From NCBI GenBank assembly GCA_963697455.1, contig CAVOOI010000015.1, positions 23,968 to 87,967 on the forward strand: DNA of 64,000 nucleotides, written 5' to 3'. This DNA comes from JAFEDN01 sp963697455 (GTDB lineage: Bacteria; Pseudomonadota; Gammaproteobacteria; Coxiellales; Coxiellaceae). Under the pieces are notes generated by a model. The model searched no databases and was not told the DNA's origin. It saw only the letters and a program-made list of their open reading frames with translations. How positions within the stretch are numbered: position 1 is the first letter of the stretch; each line of letters opens with the position of its first letter. Position numbers and translations under genes: made by a program. Shown here piece after piece: positions 34,556 through 44,185 of this stretch.

Positions 34556-34866
34556 GTAAGCCATTTAAAACTTTGACAACAAAAATGTCCACTGCAGCGA
34601 AGAATGCAGCGAAAAAAAAGACTCAGCGATTATTGGCGGAAATGCCGCTGCAGGAACTGCGGCAAGCACGACAAATGAGCCAAGAAAAATTGGCAGAAGT
34701 ATTAGCGACTAAGCAAGCCAATGTTTCACGGCTTGAGCGGCGTACAGATATGTATATTTCCACGCTGCGAAGCTATATTGAGGCCATGGGAGGAAAGTTG
34801 GAAATTATCGCACGCTTTCCCGATGGTGAAGTACATGTCAATCAGTTTAGCCAAATTTCTGAGTAA
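34552..34866 (+). CDS. HigA-type antitoxin, XRE family
   Basis: A 104-residue DNA-binding antitoxin with a basic N terminus and an XRE helix-turn-helix (ELRQARQMSQEKLAEVLATKQANVSRLERR, about 45-75) followed by MYISTLRSYIEAMGGKLEI, the usual HigA end. Neutralises the upstream toxin and probably represses the operon. Its 3' end overlaps dinG (opposite strand) by 20 bases. Confidence 0.9.
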   Translation: MSKPFKTLTTKMSTAAKNAAKKKTQRLLAEMPLQELRQARQMSQEKLAEVLATKQANVSRLERRTDMYISTLRSYIEAMGGKLEIIARFPDGEVHVNQFSQISE

Positions 34867-36961
34867 TCTTTAGATCGTGCTTTTGAGGATGAAACAAATG
34901 AGCAATGCTGGGGTTTTGTTTGAGTGATTCTATAGGGGAATTTAATAATTGTTGAAACGGGGGTAAGGTTTTTAGGAGCTTTGCACCATAAGGTTTGCTA
35001 TATAAACGCTTATCTAGAATAGTCACAATGCCGATGTCGGTTTCCTGACGGATTAAGCGGCCAACATATTGTGCTAGCCGAATGGCGGTCGCGGGCAAAG
35101 TGGCTAATTCAAATGGATTGCGTTTATTTTGGGTCAGCCATTCATTGCGGGTTAATTCAATGGGTGTGGTTGGCACTGCAAACGGTAATTTATGGATAAT
35201 CACATGCTGACAAAGATCAGCGGGCAAATCCAAGCCTTCGCCAAAGGAAGTTAATCCGAATAAAATCGAGCGGCGGCGCGCAGATATTTTATCTTTATGC
35301 GCGGATATCAACAAGGATTTGCCGAGTTGACCTTGCATCAAAATATCTGCTTGCAATGCGGTGGGCATGTCGGCGTAAATTTTTTCCATGGAAACTTTGC
35401 TGGTAAATAACACTAGAGTGCCGCCGTTCGGTAAGATCAGTTCAGGTAGTAATTCAGCAGTTTCTTTCCAGTGTTGAGTTTGTTCGCTGCCCTGTGGCGC
35501 GCTGCGCATTTTGGGTACGAATAAAACTGATTTACGGTAATCAAAACAAGTCTCCAAGGCGAGTTCGGTGAGTTTGGTATGATTGTTAAGGCCAGTTTTG
35601 CGCCGGAAATCATTAAAATCACCTAAGCTGCGCAGAGTGGCGGAGCAGAGCAGAGCGCCAGCCGTCAGCTTATCCCAAAATAAATTCTTCAATTGCTGGC
35701 CGATGTTAATGGGCGAGGCATGACAAGTGTACTGATCGCGATGATTTTTTACAAACCAGCGCGCCAGCGGCGCCTCCTGCGCTTGCCGTGGTTGACAAAA
35801 TAATTGAAAAGTTTGGGCAAGGCCATCGGCGCGGCTTTGGAAGAAACCAAATTGCGCTACCAATTTAGTGAGTAGCCGTTGCTTTTCAGGATCGTTGGTT
35901 GCAAGTTTCAGGCTGTCGGTAAAATCATCTAGCAAGCGCTGACATTCGCCGGCAAACCGTGTGCCAATTTGCTGAATGGGCTGAGCGAGCGCAAATAATT
36001 CACTCTGATTTTCTAAGCAGCGCCAGACATAATCTTTATGACCATCTTCAATAAATAGATGAGAATTTTGTTTTAATAATTCCTGCAGAGTTTGTAATGC
36101 TTGGATCAATTGGCGGGTTTGTTCTTGCAAAGTAGTTTGCCGGGCTTCGGTAACCTGCCCACTTTGCACCGCTTTGTTGATGGCGCTGGTAAAAGGATTA
36201 ATCCATTCTATGGAGTCCAGCAAGGGTGTAGATTGAGCGAAATGATCCAAGGCTTTATCTGGGAAATGATGACATTCATCTATGACATAAACACTTTTGT
36301 CCATGCTGGGTAATAAGGCTCCGCCGCCCAGCGTTAAATCAGCCAGCAGCAAGCTGTGATTCGTGATGACAAAATCGGTTTGCTGCCATTTTTGCCGCGA
36401 TTGATAAAATGCGCATTGTTGAAAGTAAGCGCATAATTTACCACTGCAGCCAACGCTATCAGTGCTGACTTGCATCCATTGTGCATCAGTCACGGTCAAA
36501 TTCAATTGATCGCGATCTCCGTCCCATTTGCCATGGTTTAATAAAGTGCGGAGCTGCTCTTGGTAATCTTGAGAGCTAAAAATATCGATTTGTTGATCAT
36601 CATTAAACAGTCGCGCATGGCAAACGTAGCGGCGGCGTCCTTTCGCTAGAGCAGTTCGAATATTGATGCCGAGTATTTTGGCGAGTAAAGGCAGATCTTT
36701 GGAAAATAACTGTTCTTGCAGGGCGATTGTGGCAGTGCTAATGACGATCACTTGCTTGTCAGTTTTAGCGAATAAAGCGGCGATGCTGTAACTGAGAGTT
36801 TTGCCGGTCCCGGTAGGTGCTTCTAAGCAAATAATCTTTTCCCGGTGTAAAGCCGTATAAGCTTCCTGGATCATCGTCAATTGTGAAGATCGCTGGTGTA
36901 AGCCTGCCGCTACTAACTTTTTCGAAATCTGCTCAATGTCCATGGGGGAGGATATTAACAT
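34847..36961 (-). CDS. dinG: ATP-dependent DNA helicase, DinG/YoaA family
   Basis: A 704-residue XPD-like superfamily 2 helicase. Walker A in APTGTGKTLSY (about 44), iron-sulfur cluster cysteines CSGKLCAYFQQC (about 169-180), DECH box in VIDECHHFPD, and C-terminal motifs TSFGEGLDLPAD and VGRLIRQETDIG. Unwinds DNA 5'-3', including R-loops and damaged forks. Start uncertain: ATG at 36961 or 36943; neither has ideal spacing to a ribosome site. Confidence 0.92.
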   Translation of the reverse strand: MLISSPMDIEQISKKLVAAGLHQRSSQLTMIQEAYTALHREKIICLEAPTGTGKTLSYSIAALFAKTDKQVIVISTATIALQEQLFSKDLPLLAKILGINIRTALAKGRRRYVCHARLFNDDQQIDIFSSQDYQEQLRTLLNHGKWDGDRDQLNLTVTDAQWMQVSTDSVGCSGKLCAYFQQCAFYQSRQKWQQTDFVITNHSLLLADLTLGGGALLPSMDKSVYVIDECHHFPDKALDHFAQSTPLLDSIEWINPFTSAINKAVQSGQVTEARQTTLQEQTRQLIQALQTLQELLKQNSHLFIEDGHKDYVWRCLENQSELFALAQPIQQIGTRFAGECQRLLDDFTDSLKLATNDPEKQRLLTKLVAQFGFFQSRADGLAQTFQLFCQPRQAQEAPLARWFVKNHRDQYTCHASPINIGQQLKNLFWDKLTAGALLCSATLRSLGDFNDFRRKTGLNNHTKLTELALETCFDYRKSVLFVPKMRSAPQGSEQTQHWKETAELLPELILPNGGTLVLFTSKVSMEKIYADMPTALQADILMQGQLGKSLLISAHKDKISARRRSILFGLTSFGEGLDLPADLCQHVIIHKLPFAVPTTPIELTRNEWLTQNKRNPFELATLPATAIRLAQYVGRLIRQETDIGIVTILDKRLYSKPYGAKLLKTLPPFQQLLNSPIESLKQNPSIAHLFHPQKHDLKITQKFG

Positions 36962-37046
36962 ACTCCTGTGGTTAGAATTAAGAATATTTTAATGTTGTTA
37001 GGGTAATATTTGTACCATTATTAAATTTAAAAAAGGTTTTAAAAAT

Positions 37047-37529
37047 ATGAAATCAAAAAAAGAAATAGATCTCACGTATGGTTCAATGGATCAGAAAGGC
37101 GTCACAATGGATGAAGATCGGGCAGTGGAATTGATAAATTATATTAAAAGTTATTATGTAAAGAATATTGCGCCGCGAGGAGAAGGAACTAAAAATCAAG
37201 AAAAACGTAAAGGTATCAAAGATTTAGGCGAAAAAATCACTAGCGCTCTCCAATTTAAGAATCCTGTTGAAGATTATCAAACATTGAAAGAACAAATTAG
37301 GTCATTTTTCTCAGTTGCAAACTCTTGGCATCAGCAAGAAATTCAGAAGGGTGGGGTTACCGGATTACTGAGTTGGATAGCGGAGCCTTTCAATGGTAAT
37401 TCGCCTACTCAAAGTACGCTGGAAAAATTAATTCTGGAACTCAGCAACCAATTAAATATACGAGATGGATCAAAAGAAAAATATTATCGAGAATTAGATC
37501 TGAGGATCTCTAGCTCACCAGGACAATAA
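37047..37529 (+). CDS. Hypothetical protein
   Basis: A 160-residue, charged, mostly helical protein without signal peptide or membrane span. Visible parts: N-terminal Lys-rich segment, a helical middle (YQTLKEQIRSFFSVANSWHQQEI) and GLLSWIAEPFNGNSPTQ before a final helix. No family recognised. Lower GC than its neighbours. Could be an accessory or effector-type gene. Confidence 0.55.
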   Translation: MKSKKEIDLTYGSMDQKGVTMDEDRAVELINYIKSYYVKNIAPRGEGTKNQEKRKGIKDLGEKITSALQFKNPVEDYQTLKEQIRSFFSVANSWHQQEIQKGGVTGLLSWIAEPFNGNSPTQSTLEKLILELSNQLNIRDGSKEKYYRELDLRISSSPGQ

Positions 37530-37575
37530 TTAAAGTAATATGGTAGAATAGCGCTGTCAATTCAGGAGGAGAAGT

Positions 37576-38222
37576 ATGAAAAAAATAGGTTTGATAGCGC
37601 TGATCCTGGCGTGCGCCGTACCGGTTGCGCTGGCTGCTGTAACAAATGATCAGATTTCAGTGGCTGCGGCTTATCAAAATGAGTCAAGCGCAGGTGTAAA
37701 TACATCCGCGCCGGAAACCCAGTCTGCACTAGACCCGGATTTAGATCAGCCTACCGCTCCGGTGGGGCAAGAGGCAGATGCGGCTTCCCCAAGCCTAAAC
37801 TCAGAATTAAAGACGACCATTGATGATCTGTCCCAGCAAGTAAAAAATTTGCAAGCGGATGTGGATTTATTGCACCAGCAGACTCGTCAGGCGCATCGGC
37901 AAATCACTGCCATCCAGTACGCTATATATGGATTAGCCGGTTTGGTGATTTTGTTAATGCTGTGGTCCTTGGTTAAACCGTTTAAAAAGCCTATCCAAAT
38001 TTCTGCTCCGGTATTAGCTGCGCCTGCTGCTGCTCCCGGACAAGGTGAGTATGATTTTATGGGGAGCAGTGAAGCCATTCCAGCTAAGCTGGATCTGGCG
38101 CGCGCTTATATTGCTATGGAAGATTTTACTTCCGCCCGAGAAACATTAGTGAAATATTAGTGGAAGGTAATGAAGAGCATCGCCAAGAAGCGAAATCTTT
38201 ATTAAAAAAAATCAAGACCTAA
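37576..38222 (+). pseudogene. FimV C-terminal-domain-like protein, frameshifted at the end
   Basis: Strong AGGAGG before the ATG. Signal-like N terminus (MKKIGLIALILACAVPVALA), a Pro/Ala-rich part, a coiled coil (DLSQQVKNLQADVDLLHQQTRQAH), one membrane helix (about 113-133) and the FimV C-terminal motif KLDLARAYIAMEDFTSARETL. Frame breaks near 38149; the other frame continues with EILVEGNEEHRQEAKSLLKKIKT and stops at 38222, exactly the expected FimV/TPR end. FimV-type proteins organise polar structures and type IV pili. It lies before truA as in many gammaproteobacteria. One missing base explains the break. Confidence 0.75.
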
Positions 38223-39034
38223 TGGATCATATTCAACGTATTGCATTATGCTGTTCGCTATGACGGTTCCCGTTATCATGGCTGGCAGCATCAAGAGGGG
38301 TTAATGACGGTTCAGAGGCTCTTTAGAGAAAGCGCTCTCGTTATGTGGCTGACCACCCGGTAGCCGTGGTTTGTGCTGGGCGTACTGACGCCGGCGTGCA
38401 TGCCACCGGCAAATTGCCCATTTTGACACCCATGCTAAGCGAATGACCATGCCTGGGTGTTTGGCGCCAATAGCAATCTACCCCGCGATATTAGCGTAGC
38501 TTGGACAAAACATGTTTGGCAGAATTTTCATGCCCGTCATTCTGCGATGGGTCGAAGATATCGATATATTATTTATAATCATGAGATTAGGCCAGTATTT
38601 TACATCATGCTGTAGGTTGGTATTATCGGCTATTGGATGAGCAGCTGATGAATCAGGCTGGTCAATACTTGTTGGGTGAGCATGATTTTAGCGCGTTTCG
38701 CGGGGCAGGTTGTGAATCAAACTCGCCGATTCGAGAAATTTATGAATTCGAAGTGTCTCGTTACCGGCGCATGGTAGTGATTGAAGTCTGTGCCAATGCT
38801 TTTTTATTACATATGGTGCGCAACATCGTCGGCGTATTGGTAGCTGTCGGTAGGTGGCAGAAACCGCCGGAATGGGCTAAAGAAGTTTTACAAAGCCGCG
38901 ACCGCCGCCACGGCGCAGTGACATTTCAGCCCAATGGATTATACTTGGTGGAGATCAAATACCCGGAAGAGTACGATTTGCCAACCACGCCTATCGGCCC
39001 CTTTTTCCTACTTAGACTGGCTTATCGGGCGTAA
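38222..39034 (+). pseudogene. truA: tRNA pseudouridine(38-40) synthase TruA, several frameshifts
   Basis: The gene is recognisable across three frames. Early: IQRIALC, then YDGSRYHGWQHQ in the next frame. The active-site block CAGRTDAGVHATG (with catalytic Asp) is at about 38369-38407. Then VFGANSNLPRDISVAWTKHVWQNFHARHSAMGRRYRY, and the long frame 38633-39034 with LLDEQLMNQAGQYLLGEHDFSAFRGAGC and the usual C terminus. At least four or five single or double indels are needed. Protein conservation between them is high, so base errors or very recent decay are likely. TruA makes pseudouridine at positions 38-40 of tRNA. Confidence 0.85.
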
Positions 39035-39075
39035 CTTTTGTATAATACTACTTCTATTGTCTGTCAGAGGGTTGC

Positions 39076-39934
39076 ATGAGTTGGTTTGAAAAGTTATTGC
39101 CAAAAGTTTCCACAGCCAAGAAAAAAGGCGTGCCTGAGGGTGTGTGGAGTAAATGTGATCATTGTCAGGCCACCTTGTACCGAGCCGAATTAGAAAGCAA
39201 CTTGCATGTCTGTGTAAAATGTAGTCATCATTTGCGTTTATCCGGTCGTAAACGTTTAGACATATTCCTTGACGCGGATGGACCGGGTCGAATTAGGCCA
39301 AAATATCCGGCCTAAAGATTGGCTGAAGTTCCGCGATTCCAAAAAATATCGTGACCGCTTGCAAGCGGCACAAAAAACCTCCCATGAAAAAGAAGCCTTG
39401 ATCGTGATGACGGGCAAGCTCCTTGATCTTCCCGTCATTGTTGCCAGCTTTGACTTTAACTTTATCGGCGGTTCGATGAGCGCCGCCGTGGGCGAACGTT
39501 TTGTAGTCGGCGCTCAAGCCGCGCTGACTAAGAAAATACCTTTTATTTGCTTTTCGACCAGTGGTGGCGCGCGAATGCAGGAAGGCTTGTTTTCTCTGTT
39601 TCAAATGGCCAAAACCAGCGCAGTACTGGCCCATTTGGCTAAGGCGGGAGTGCCATACATTTCAGTGCTCACCGATCCAACCATGGGTGGAGTATCCGCT
39701 AGTTTAGCTACTTTGGGAGATATCATTATCGCCGAGCCTAACGCTTTGATTGGTTTTTCCGGGCCGCGCGTTATCGAACAAACCATCCGTCAAACTTTAC
39801 CGGAAGGCTTCCAGCGCAGTGAATTCTTACTGGAACACGGAGCGATCGACATGATTGTCGACCGGCGCGAATTGCGTAACAAAATCGCTCATCTTATCGC
39901 TAAATTGACCCATGCAGCCGAACCCGCTCAGTAA
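39076..39934 (+). pseudogene. accD: Acetyl-CoA carboxylase carboxyltransferase beta subunit, frameshifted
   Basis: N-terminal zinc ribbon CDHCQATLYRAEL...CVKC (four Cys) in frame 39076-39315; after about 39280 the frame changes and continues to 39934 with ELGQNIRPKDWLKFRDSKKY, GGSMSAAVGERFV, CFSTSGGARMQEG and GFSGPRVIEQT, the whole crotonase-like domain. One extra base near 39280 (GGATGGACC where GGATGACC would read on) explains the break. Combined length of about 286 codons is normal. AccD is essential for fatty acid synthesis. folC begins inside its last codons. Confidence 0.93.
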
Positions 39935-41180
39935 TCTGAATGAATGGCTGGACTATATCAGCCAACTGCACCATAAAGAGATGGACTTTGGGTTAGATCG
40001 GATTCAAGCTGTGGTGAAACCGCTGGGCTGGCAGCAATTTTCTTGCCCGGTGGTGATTGTCGGCGGCACTAATGGCAAAGGATCGTGTGTTCGATTTTTA
40101 GAAAGTATATTCACTACCGCAGGTTATCGTGTAGGAGCTTATACTTCTCCACATTTGCTGGCGTTTAATGAACGGATTCGGGTGGCCAATGCAATGGTCG
40201 ACGATGCGGCATTATTAACTGCGTTTAGCTTAGTAGAAAAACATCGCGGCCATACCTCGCTTAGTTTTTTCGAATATACTTTTTTGGCTGCTTTGCAGAT
40301 TTTTCAACAGGCTGCTTTGGATTTAGTTGTGCTGGAAGTGGGTTTAGGCGGACGCTTAGATGCCGTGAATATCGTGGATGCCGATATCGCAGTGATTACG
40401 ACGATTGATTTAGATCATACGGATTTATTAGGCCCGGACCGCGAATCCATAGCCAGGGAAAAAGCAGGTATTTTTCGTAACGGGCAGACAGTAGTCTGTG
40501 GAGACCCTGAGCCGCCGCTGAGTTTGCGGCAACGCGCTGCGGAACTTAGCGTTAACTGGCAGGCTATAGATGACACTTTTCATTATGAGCATCAATCTGC
40601 ACTGGGTGATTGGCGCTGGCAAAGCCACAAACGAAATTATGAAAATTTACCGGAGTTAACGTTAAAGCATCAAAATGCAGCGACTAGCTTAATGGTGGTA
40701 GACTTACTTCAGGAACGGTTGCCCGTGGCCGAAAGTGATTTGCGACAAGGTTTAGCTCTGGCTAAATTAGCTGGGCGATTTGAAAAGATTCCGCTCCAGA
40801 ATGGGTTTTGTTACGTAGATGTAGCGCACAATCCACAAGGGGGGCGCTGGCTTGCGGAGCAGTGGCGGCAAGTCCCGGTAAAGGGTAAACGGATTGCGGT
40901 TTTAGGAATGCTGGCGGATAAAGATATTGCAGGAACCATCCAGTCTTTATTACACTATGTTGATAGTTGGCATGTGGCCACTTTGCCAGTTTCTCGCGGT
41001 GCAACCGCTCAGCGTTTGCAAACGCTATTGATGGCGGCAGGGGTGAAAAATTGCTGCGTTTTTGATACCGTTGAGCAGGCATTGCAAGCTGCTATAGACG
41101 ATGCCAATTTAGAACAGGATACTGTGTTAGTATTTGGTTCGTTTTACACCGTAGCCGCTGCTAAAAATTTTTTAAAATGA
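39912..41180 (+). CDS. folC: Bifunctional folylpolyglutamate/dihydrofolate synthase
   Basis: A 422-residue Mur-ligase-like enzyme that adds glutamate to folates and also makes dihydrofolate. ATP loop GGTNGKGSCVRFLE (about 52-65), YTSPHLLAFNERIRV, EVGLGGRLDAVN, the DHTDLLGP loop and the C-terminal VAHNPQGGRWLAEQW all match. Overlaps accD by 23 bases; same accD-folC-dedD order as in E. coli. Confidence 0.96.
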   Translation: MQPNPLSNLNEWLDYISQLHHKEMDFGLDRIQAVVKPLGWQQFSCPVVIVGGTNGKGSCVRFLESIFTTAGYRVGAYTSPHLLAFNERIRVANAMVDDAALLTAFSLVEKHRGHTSLSFFEYTFLAALQIFQQAALDLVVLEVGLGGRLDAVNIVDADIAVITTIDLDHTDLLGPDRESIAREKAGIFRNGQTVVCGDPEPPLSLRQRAAELSVNWQAIDDTFHYEHQSALGDWRWQSHKRNYENLPELTLKHQNAATSLMVVDLLQERLPVAESDLRQGLALAKLAGRFEKIPLQNGFCYVDVAHNPQGGRWLAEQWRQVPVKGKRIAVLGMLADKDIAGTIQSLLHYVDSWHVATLPVSRGATAQRLQTLLMAAGVKNCCVFDTVEQALQAAIDDANLEQDTVLVFGSFYTVAAAKNFLK

Positions 41181-41198
41181 TTAAAGGGAGATATGTTT

Positions 41199-42086
41199 AT
41201 GAGAGATCTGAATGAGCAAATGAATTTAAGTCAAAATTCGCGTGCTAAGTTTAAACAACGGATAGCAGGGGGCGCTGTATTATTGATTGTGTTAGCGATT
41301 TTTTTACCCTTTATTTTTCATCATTCACATCCCGCTGACCCCGCAGCAATCGAGCAAACTCAAACCCAAGCACCGCCAGCCCAAGCTTCAGTTAGCAATA
41401 ATACCACGGCTACTTCGGCGGAGTCAGCACCTTCGGCATCCGTTGCTACGCCTCCCGCTCCCGCAGCTTCAGCTGCACCAGTTGCTCAACAGGTTGCAGC
41501 ACCGGCGCCTATACCTGCACCCGAACAATCAATGGGTTCCGATCAACCGGGATTAACTTCTCAGCAAAGCGAGGCGGAGCAAACCCAACCGTCAGCGCCG
41601 TCTGCTGACGTTCAACAAACTCAGGTATCAGTACCGGCTGCTAACGTTCAGCAAACTCAACCAGCTGCTCCAGCCGCTGAGGCCACTACAGCGCAACCAC
41701 CGGCAGTATCATCTGCTGCCGCAACCCAGTCGCAGCCTTTAACCGAACAACAGATAGTTCCGAAGAAATCAGTACTGCCGGCCCCCGCTAAAACTAAAGC
41801 GGCGCATCCATCTGCTGCTCGTGTTTTACCGCCACCAGCTAAATCTGTTTCTCGCGCGGGGCAGGGTGCATGGATCTTACAAGTGGGCAGTTTTACCCAA
41901 CCTGAATATGCGCGTGAGTTAACTAGTAAATTACGGGCCCAAGGTTTGCAAGCCTATTCCGTACGCACTAATCATTTAACTCGGGTATATGTGGGCCCGT
42001 TAGCAAGCCAGCAACAAGCACAAAGGATTCAACGGCAGGTGCGGGCAGAATTTCAAATGAACAGTTTAATCACTAAAAAGAATTAA
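41199..42086 (+). CDS. dedD: SPOR-domain protein DedD
   Basis: Start at 41199 favoured over 41193 because AGGGAG then has 8-base spacing. 295 residues: short cytosolic N terminus, one membrane helix (GGAVLLIVLAIFLPFIF), a long Ala/Pro/Gln/Ser-rich periplasmic linker (about 45-210) with tandem QTQxSVPAANVQ-type units, and a SPOR domain (GAWILQVGSFTQPEYARELTSKLRAQGLQAY, about 220-293) that binds denuded septal peptidoglycan. Cell-division accessory protein. Position between folC and cvpA supports the name. Confidence 0.9.
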   Translation: MRDLNEQMNLSQNSRAKFKQRIAGGAVLLIVLAIFLPFIFHHSHPADPAAIEQTQTQAPPAQASVSNNTTATSAESAPSASVATPPAPAASAAPVAQQVAAPAPIPAPEQSMGSDQPGLTSQQSEAEQTQPSAPSADVQQTQVSVPAANVQQTQPAAPAAEATTAQPPAVSSAAATQSQPLTEQQIVPKKSVLPAPAKTKAAHPSAARVLPPPAKSVSRAGQGAWILQVGSFTQPEYARELTSKLRAQGLQAYSVRTNHLTRVYVGPLASQQQAQRIQRQVRAEFQMNSLITKKN

Positions 42087-42089
42087 TCT

Positions 42090-42632
42090 ATGGCTTCAAT
42101 TGACTGGCTAAATTTTAATTGGATCGATTACACCATTATCGCCATTATTCTTATTTCCTTGTTGATTGGGATAGTGAGAGGTTTTGTTTGCGAGGTTATC
42201 TCGCTGATTACCTGGATAGCGGCGTTTTATTTGGCGTTTAAATTTGCCGATCCTTTAGCCAGACATATTACTTTTGTTGATTCGAGTACCGCAAAATATA
42301 GCATCGCTTTTGGCGGTATTTTCCTCTTAACTTTGATCATAGGCATTACCCTGAATGAGCTGGTTAGCCATCTGTGGCATCGGACTGGCGTTCCTGCGGC
42401 AGATCGAATTTTAGGACTGTTGCTGGGTATAGTTCGCGGAGTTGCGATCATTGCGTTTATTTTGTTGTGGGTGGGATCTAGTCCTTTAAAAGATGAACCG
42501 GTAGTGAAAGCTTCACAACTTATTCCGGTCTTTAATCCGGTGGTAAATTGGCTGCGGCAAATTCTTCCGGAAAAAGTAGTCCATATTTCAGATTGGACTA
42601 AAAAGAAAACGTTAGAGCCCGTAAAGAATTGA
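42090..42632 (+). CDS. cvpA: CvpA family membrane protein
   Basis: A 180-residue inner-membrane protein with four hydrophobic helices (about 12-30, 33-52, 68-90, 105-128) and the typical start WIDYTIIAIILISLLIGIVRGF. The ADRILGLLLGIVRG segment is the CvpA signature. Needed for colicin V export in E. coli and often cotranscribed with purF, as here. Three bases after dedD. Confidence 0.93.
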   Translation: MASIDWLNFNWIDYTIIAIILISLLIGIVRGFVCEVISLITWIAAFYLAFKFADPLARHITFVDSSTAKYSIAFGGIFLLTLIIGITLNELVSHLWHRTGVPAADRILGLLLGIVRGVAIIAFILLWVGSSPLKDEPVVKASQLIPVFNPVVNWLRQILPEKVVHISDWTKKKTLEPVKN

Positions 42633-42660
42633 AGTCGTCATCGTAGATAGAGAGAATATT

Positions 42661-44172
42661 ATGTGTGGAATAGTCGGGACTTTAGCAACAGCTCCAGTCA
42701 GTCAGGATATTTATGATGCGCTTACGATCATCCAACATCGCGGTCAAGATGCCGCCGGGATTTTAACCAGCGATGGGCGGCGAATTTTTTTGCGCAAAGC
42801 CAACGGTTTAGTGCGCGAAGCTCTCCATAAATCCGATGTGCAGCGGTTACAAGGCCGAATGGGGCTAGGGCACGTACGTTACCCCACTGCAGGCAGCCAA
42901 AGCGCTGCGGAATCTCAGCCTTTTTATGTAAATTCCCCTTATGGAATGAGTATTGTGCATAATGGTAATTTAACCAATGCCGATACATTAGCAGAGGATT
43001 TAATTCGTACCGATTTACGTCATTTAAACACGGATTCCGATACTGAAGTTTTATTAAATATTTTTGCGCATGAGTTACATCGTACCGGCGGAGTCATTCT
43101 GACCCCACAAGAATTATTTGCCGCACTGCGTAATGTTTATCGGCGGGTGCGCGGCGCATATTCGGCAATCGCCCTGATCACCGGCTACGGTATTGTGGCG
43201 TTTCGCGACCCTTATGGCATCCGGCCACTGATTTATGGCAAACGTGAAACTTCGCAAGGCGTGGATTATATGATCGCTTCCGAGAGTATTGCTCTCGATG
43301 CTTTAGGTTATACCGTCATTGCGGACATTGCTCCGGGTGAGGCAATTTATATTACCCAGCAAGGTGGATTTTACCGTGAACAATGCGCTGATAAAATTCA
43401 ACACTCGCCTTGTTTGTTTGAGTTCGTTTATTTAGCCCGGCCTGATTCGGTGATGGATAATATTTCGGTTTACCAAGCCCGGATTAAAATGGGTGAAAAG
43501 TTGGCGGATAAGATTCTGGCGCTACGTCCCGAGCATGACATCGATGTGGTCATTCCCATCCCGGATACCAGCCGGACTGTTGCATTGCCGTTAGCGCAGC
43601 GATTAAATATTCCTTATTCAGAAGGTTTTATCAAGAATCGCTACATAGGCCGCACTTTTATTATGCCGGCGCAGGAATTGCGGCGCAGTTCAGTGCGCAT
43701 GAAACTCAATGCAATGAAAGCTGAATTTGCTAATAAGAATGTGTTATTGGTGGATGATTCGATTGTGCGCGGCACCACTTCTAAAGAGATTATCCAAATG
43801 GCCCGGGATGCTGGAGCGAATAAAGTTTATTTTGCTTCCGCCGCACCGCCGGTAAGATATCCAAACGTCTACGGCATTGATATGCCTAATGCTAAAGAGT
43901 TAGTAGCGCATAATCATTCTGTAGCTGAAATTGAGCGGATAATTGGTACAGATTGGTTGATTTATCAAGATCTGAGCGATTTATATGCGGCGGTTAATGA
44001 AGCCGCTCAAACTTCTCAAAGCCGGGTAACCCGTTTTGAAGATTCAGTCTTTACCGGTGAGTATGTTACCGGAGATATTGATCAACAGTACCTGCAGGCT
44101 TTAGCGGGAATCCGCAGCGAGCAGGCTAAATTAAAACGCCAAGCAGCCGAAAGCGACGTTGATCTGGCTTAA
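42661..44172 (+). CDS. purF: Amidophosphoribosyltransferase
   Basis: The 503-residue first enzyme of purine synthesis, making phosphoribosylamine from PRPP and glutamine. N-terminal Cys2 nucleophile (MCGIVGTL), glutaminase motifs HRGQDAAGI, GLGHVRYPTAGS and NGNLTN; PRPP loop VLLVDDSIVRGTTSKE (about 362-377); RPDSVMDNISVYQAR. Length matches E. coli PurF (505). End of the accD-folC-dedD-cvpA-purF run. Confidence 0.97.
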   Translation: MCGIVGTLATAPVSQDIYDALTIIQHRGQDAAGILTSDGRRIFLRKANGLVREALHKSDVQRLQGRMGLGHVRYPTAGSQSAAESQPFYVNSPYGMSIVHNGNLTNADTLAEDLIRTDLRHLNTDSDTEVLLNIFAHELHRTGGVILTPQELFAALRNVYRRVRGAYSAIALITGYGIVAFRDPYGIRPLIYGKRETSQGVDYMIASESIALDALGYTVIADIAPGEAIYITQQGGFYREQCADKIQHSPCLFEFVYLARPDSVMDNISVYQARIKMGEKLADKILALRPEHDIDVVIPIPDTSRTVALPLAQRLNIPYSEGFIKNRYIGRTFIMPAQELRRSSVRMKLNAMKAEFANKNVLLVDDSIVRGTTSKEIIQMARDAGANKVYFASAAPPVRYPNVYGIDMPNAKELVAHNHSVAEIERIIGTDWLIYQDLSDLYAAVNEAAQTSQSRVTRFEDSVFTGEYVTGDIDQQYLQALAGIRSEQAKLKRQAAESDVDLA

Positions 44173-44185
44173 AATGGAGGTCACT

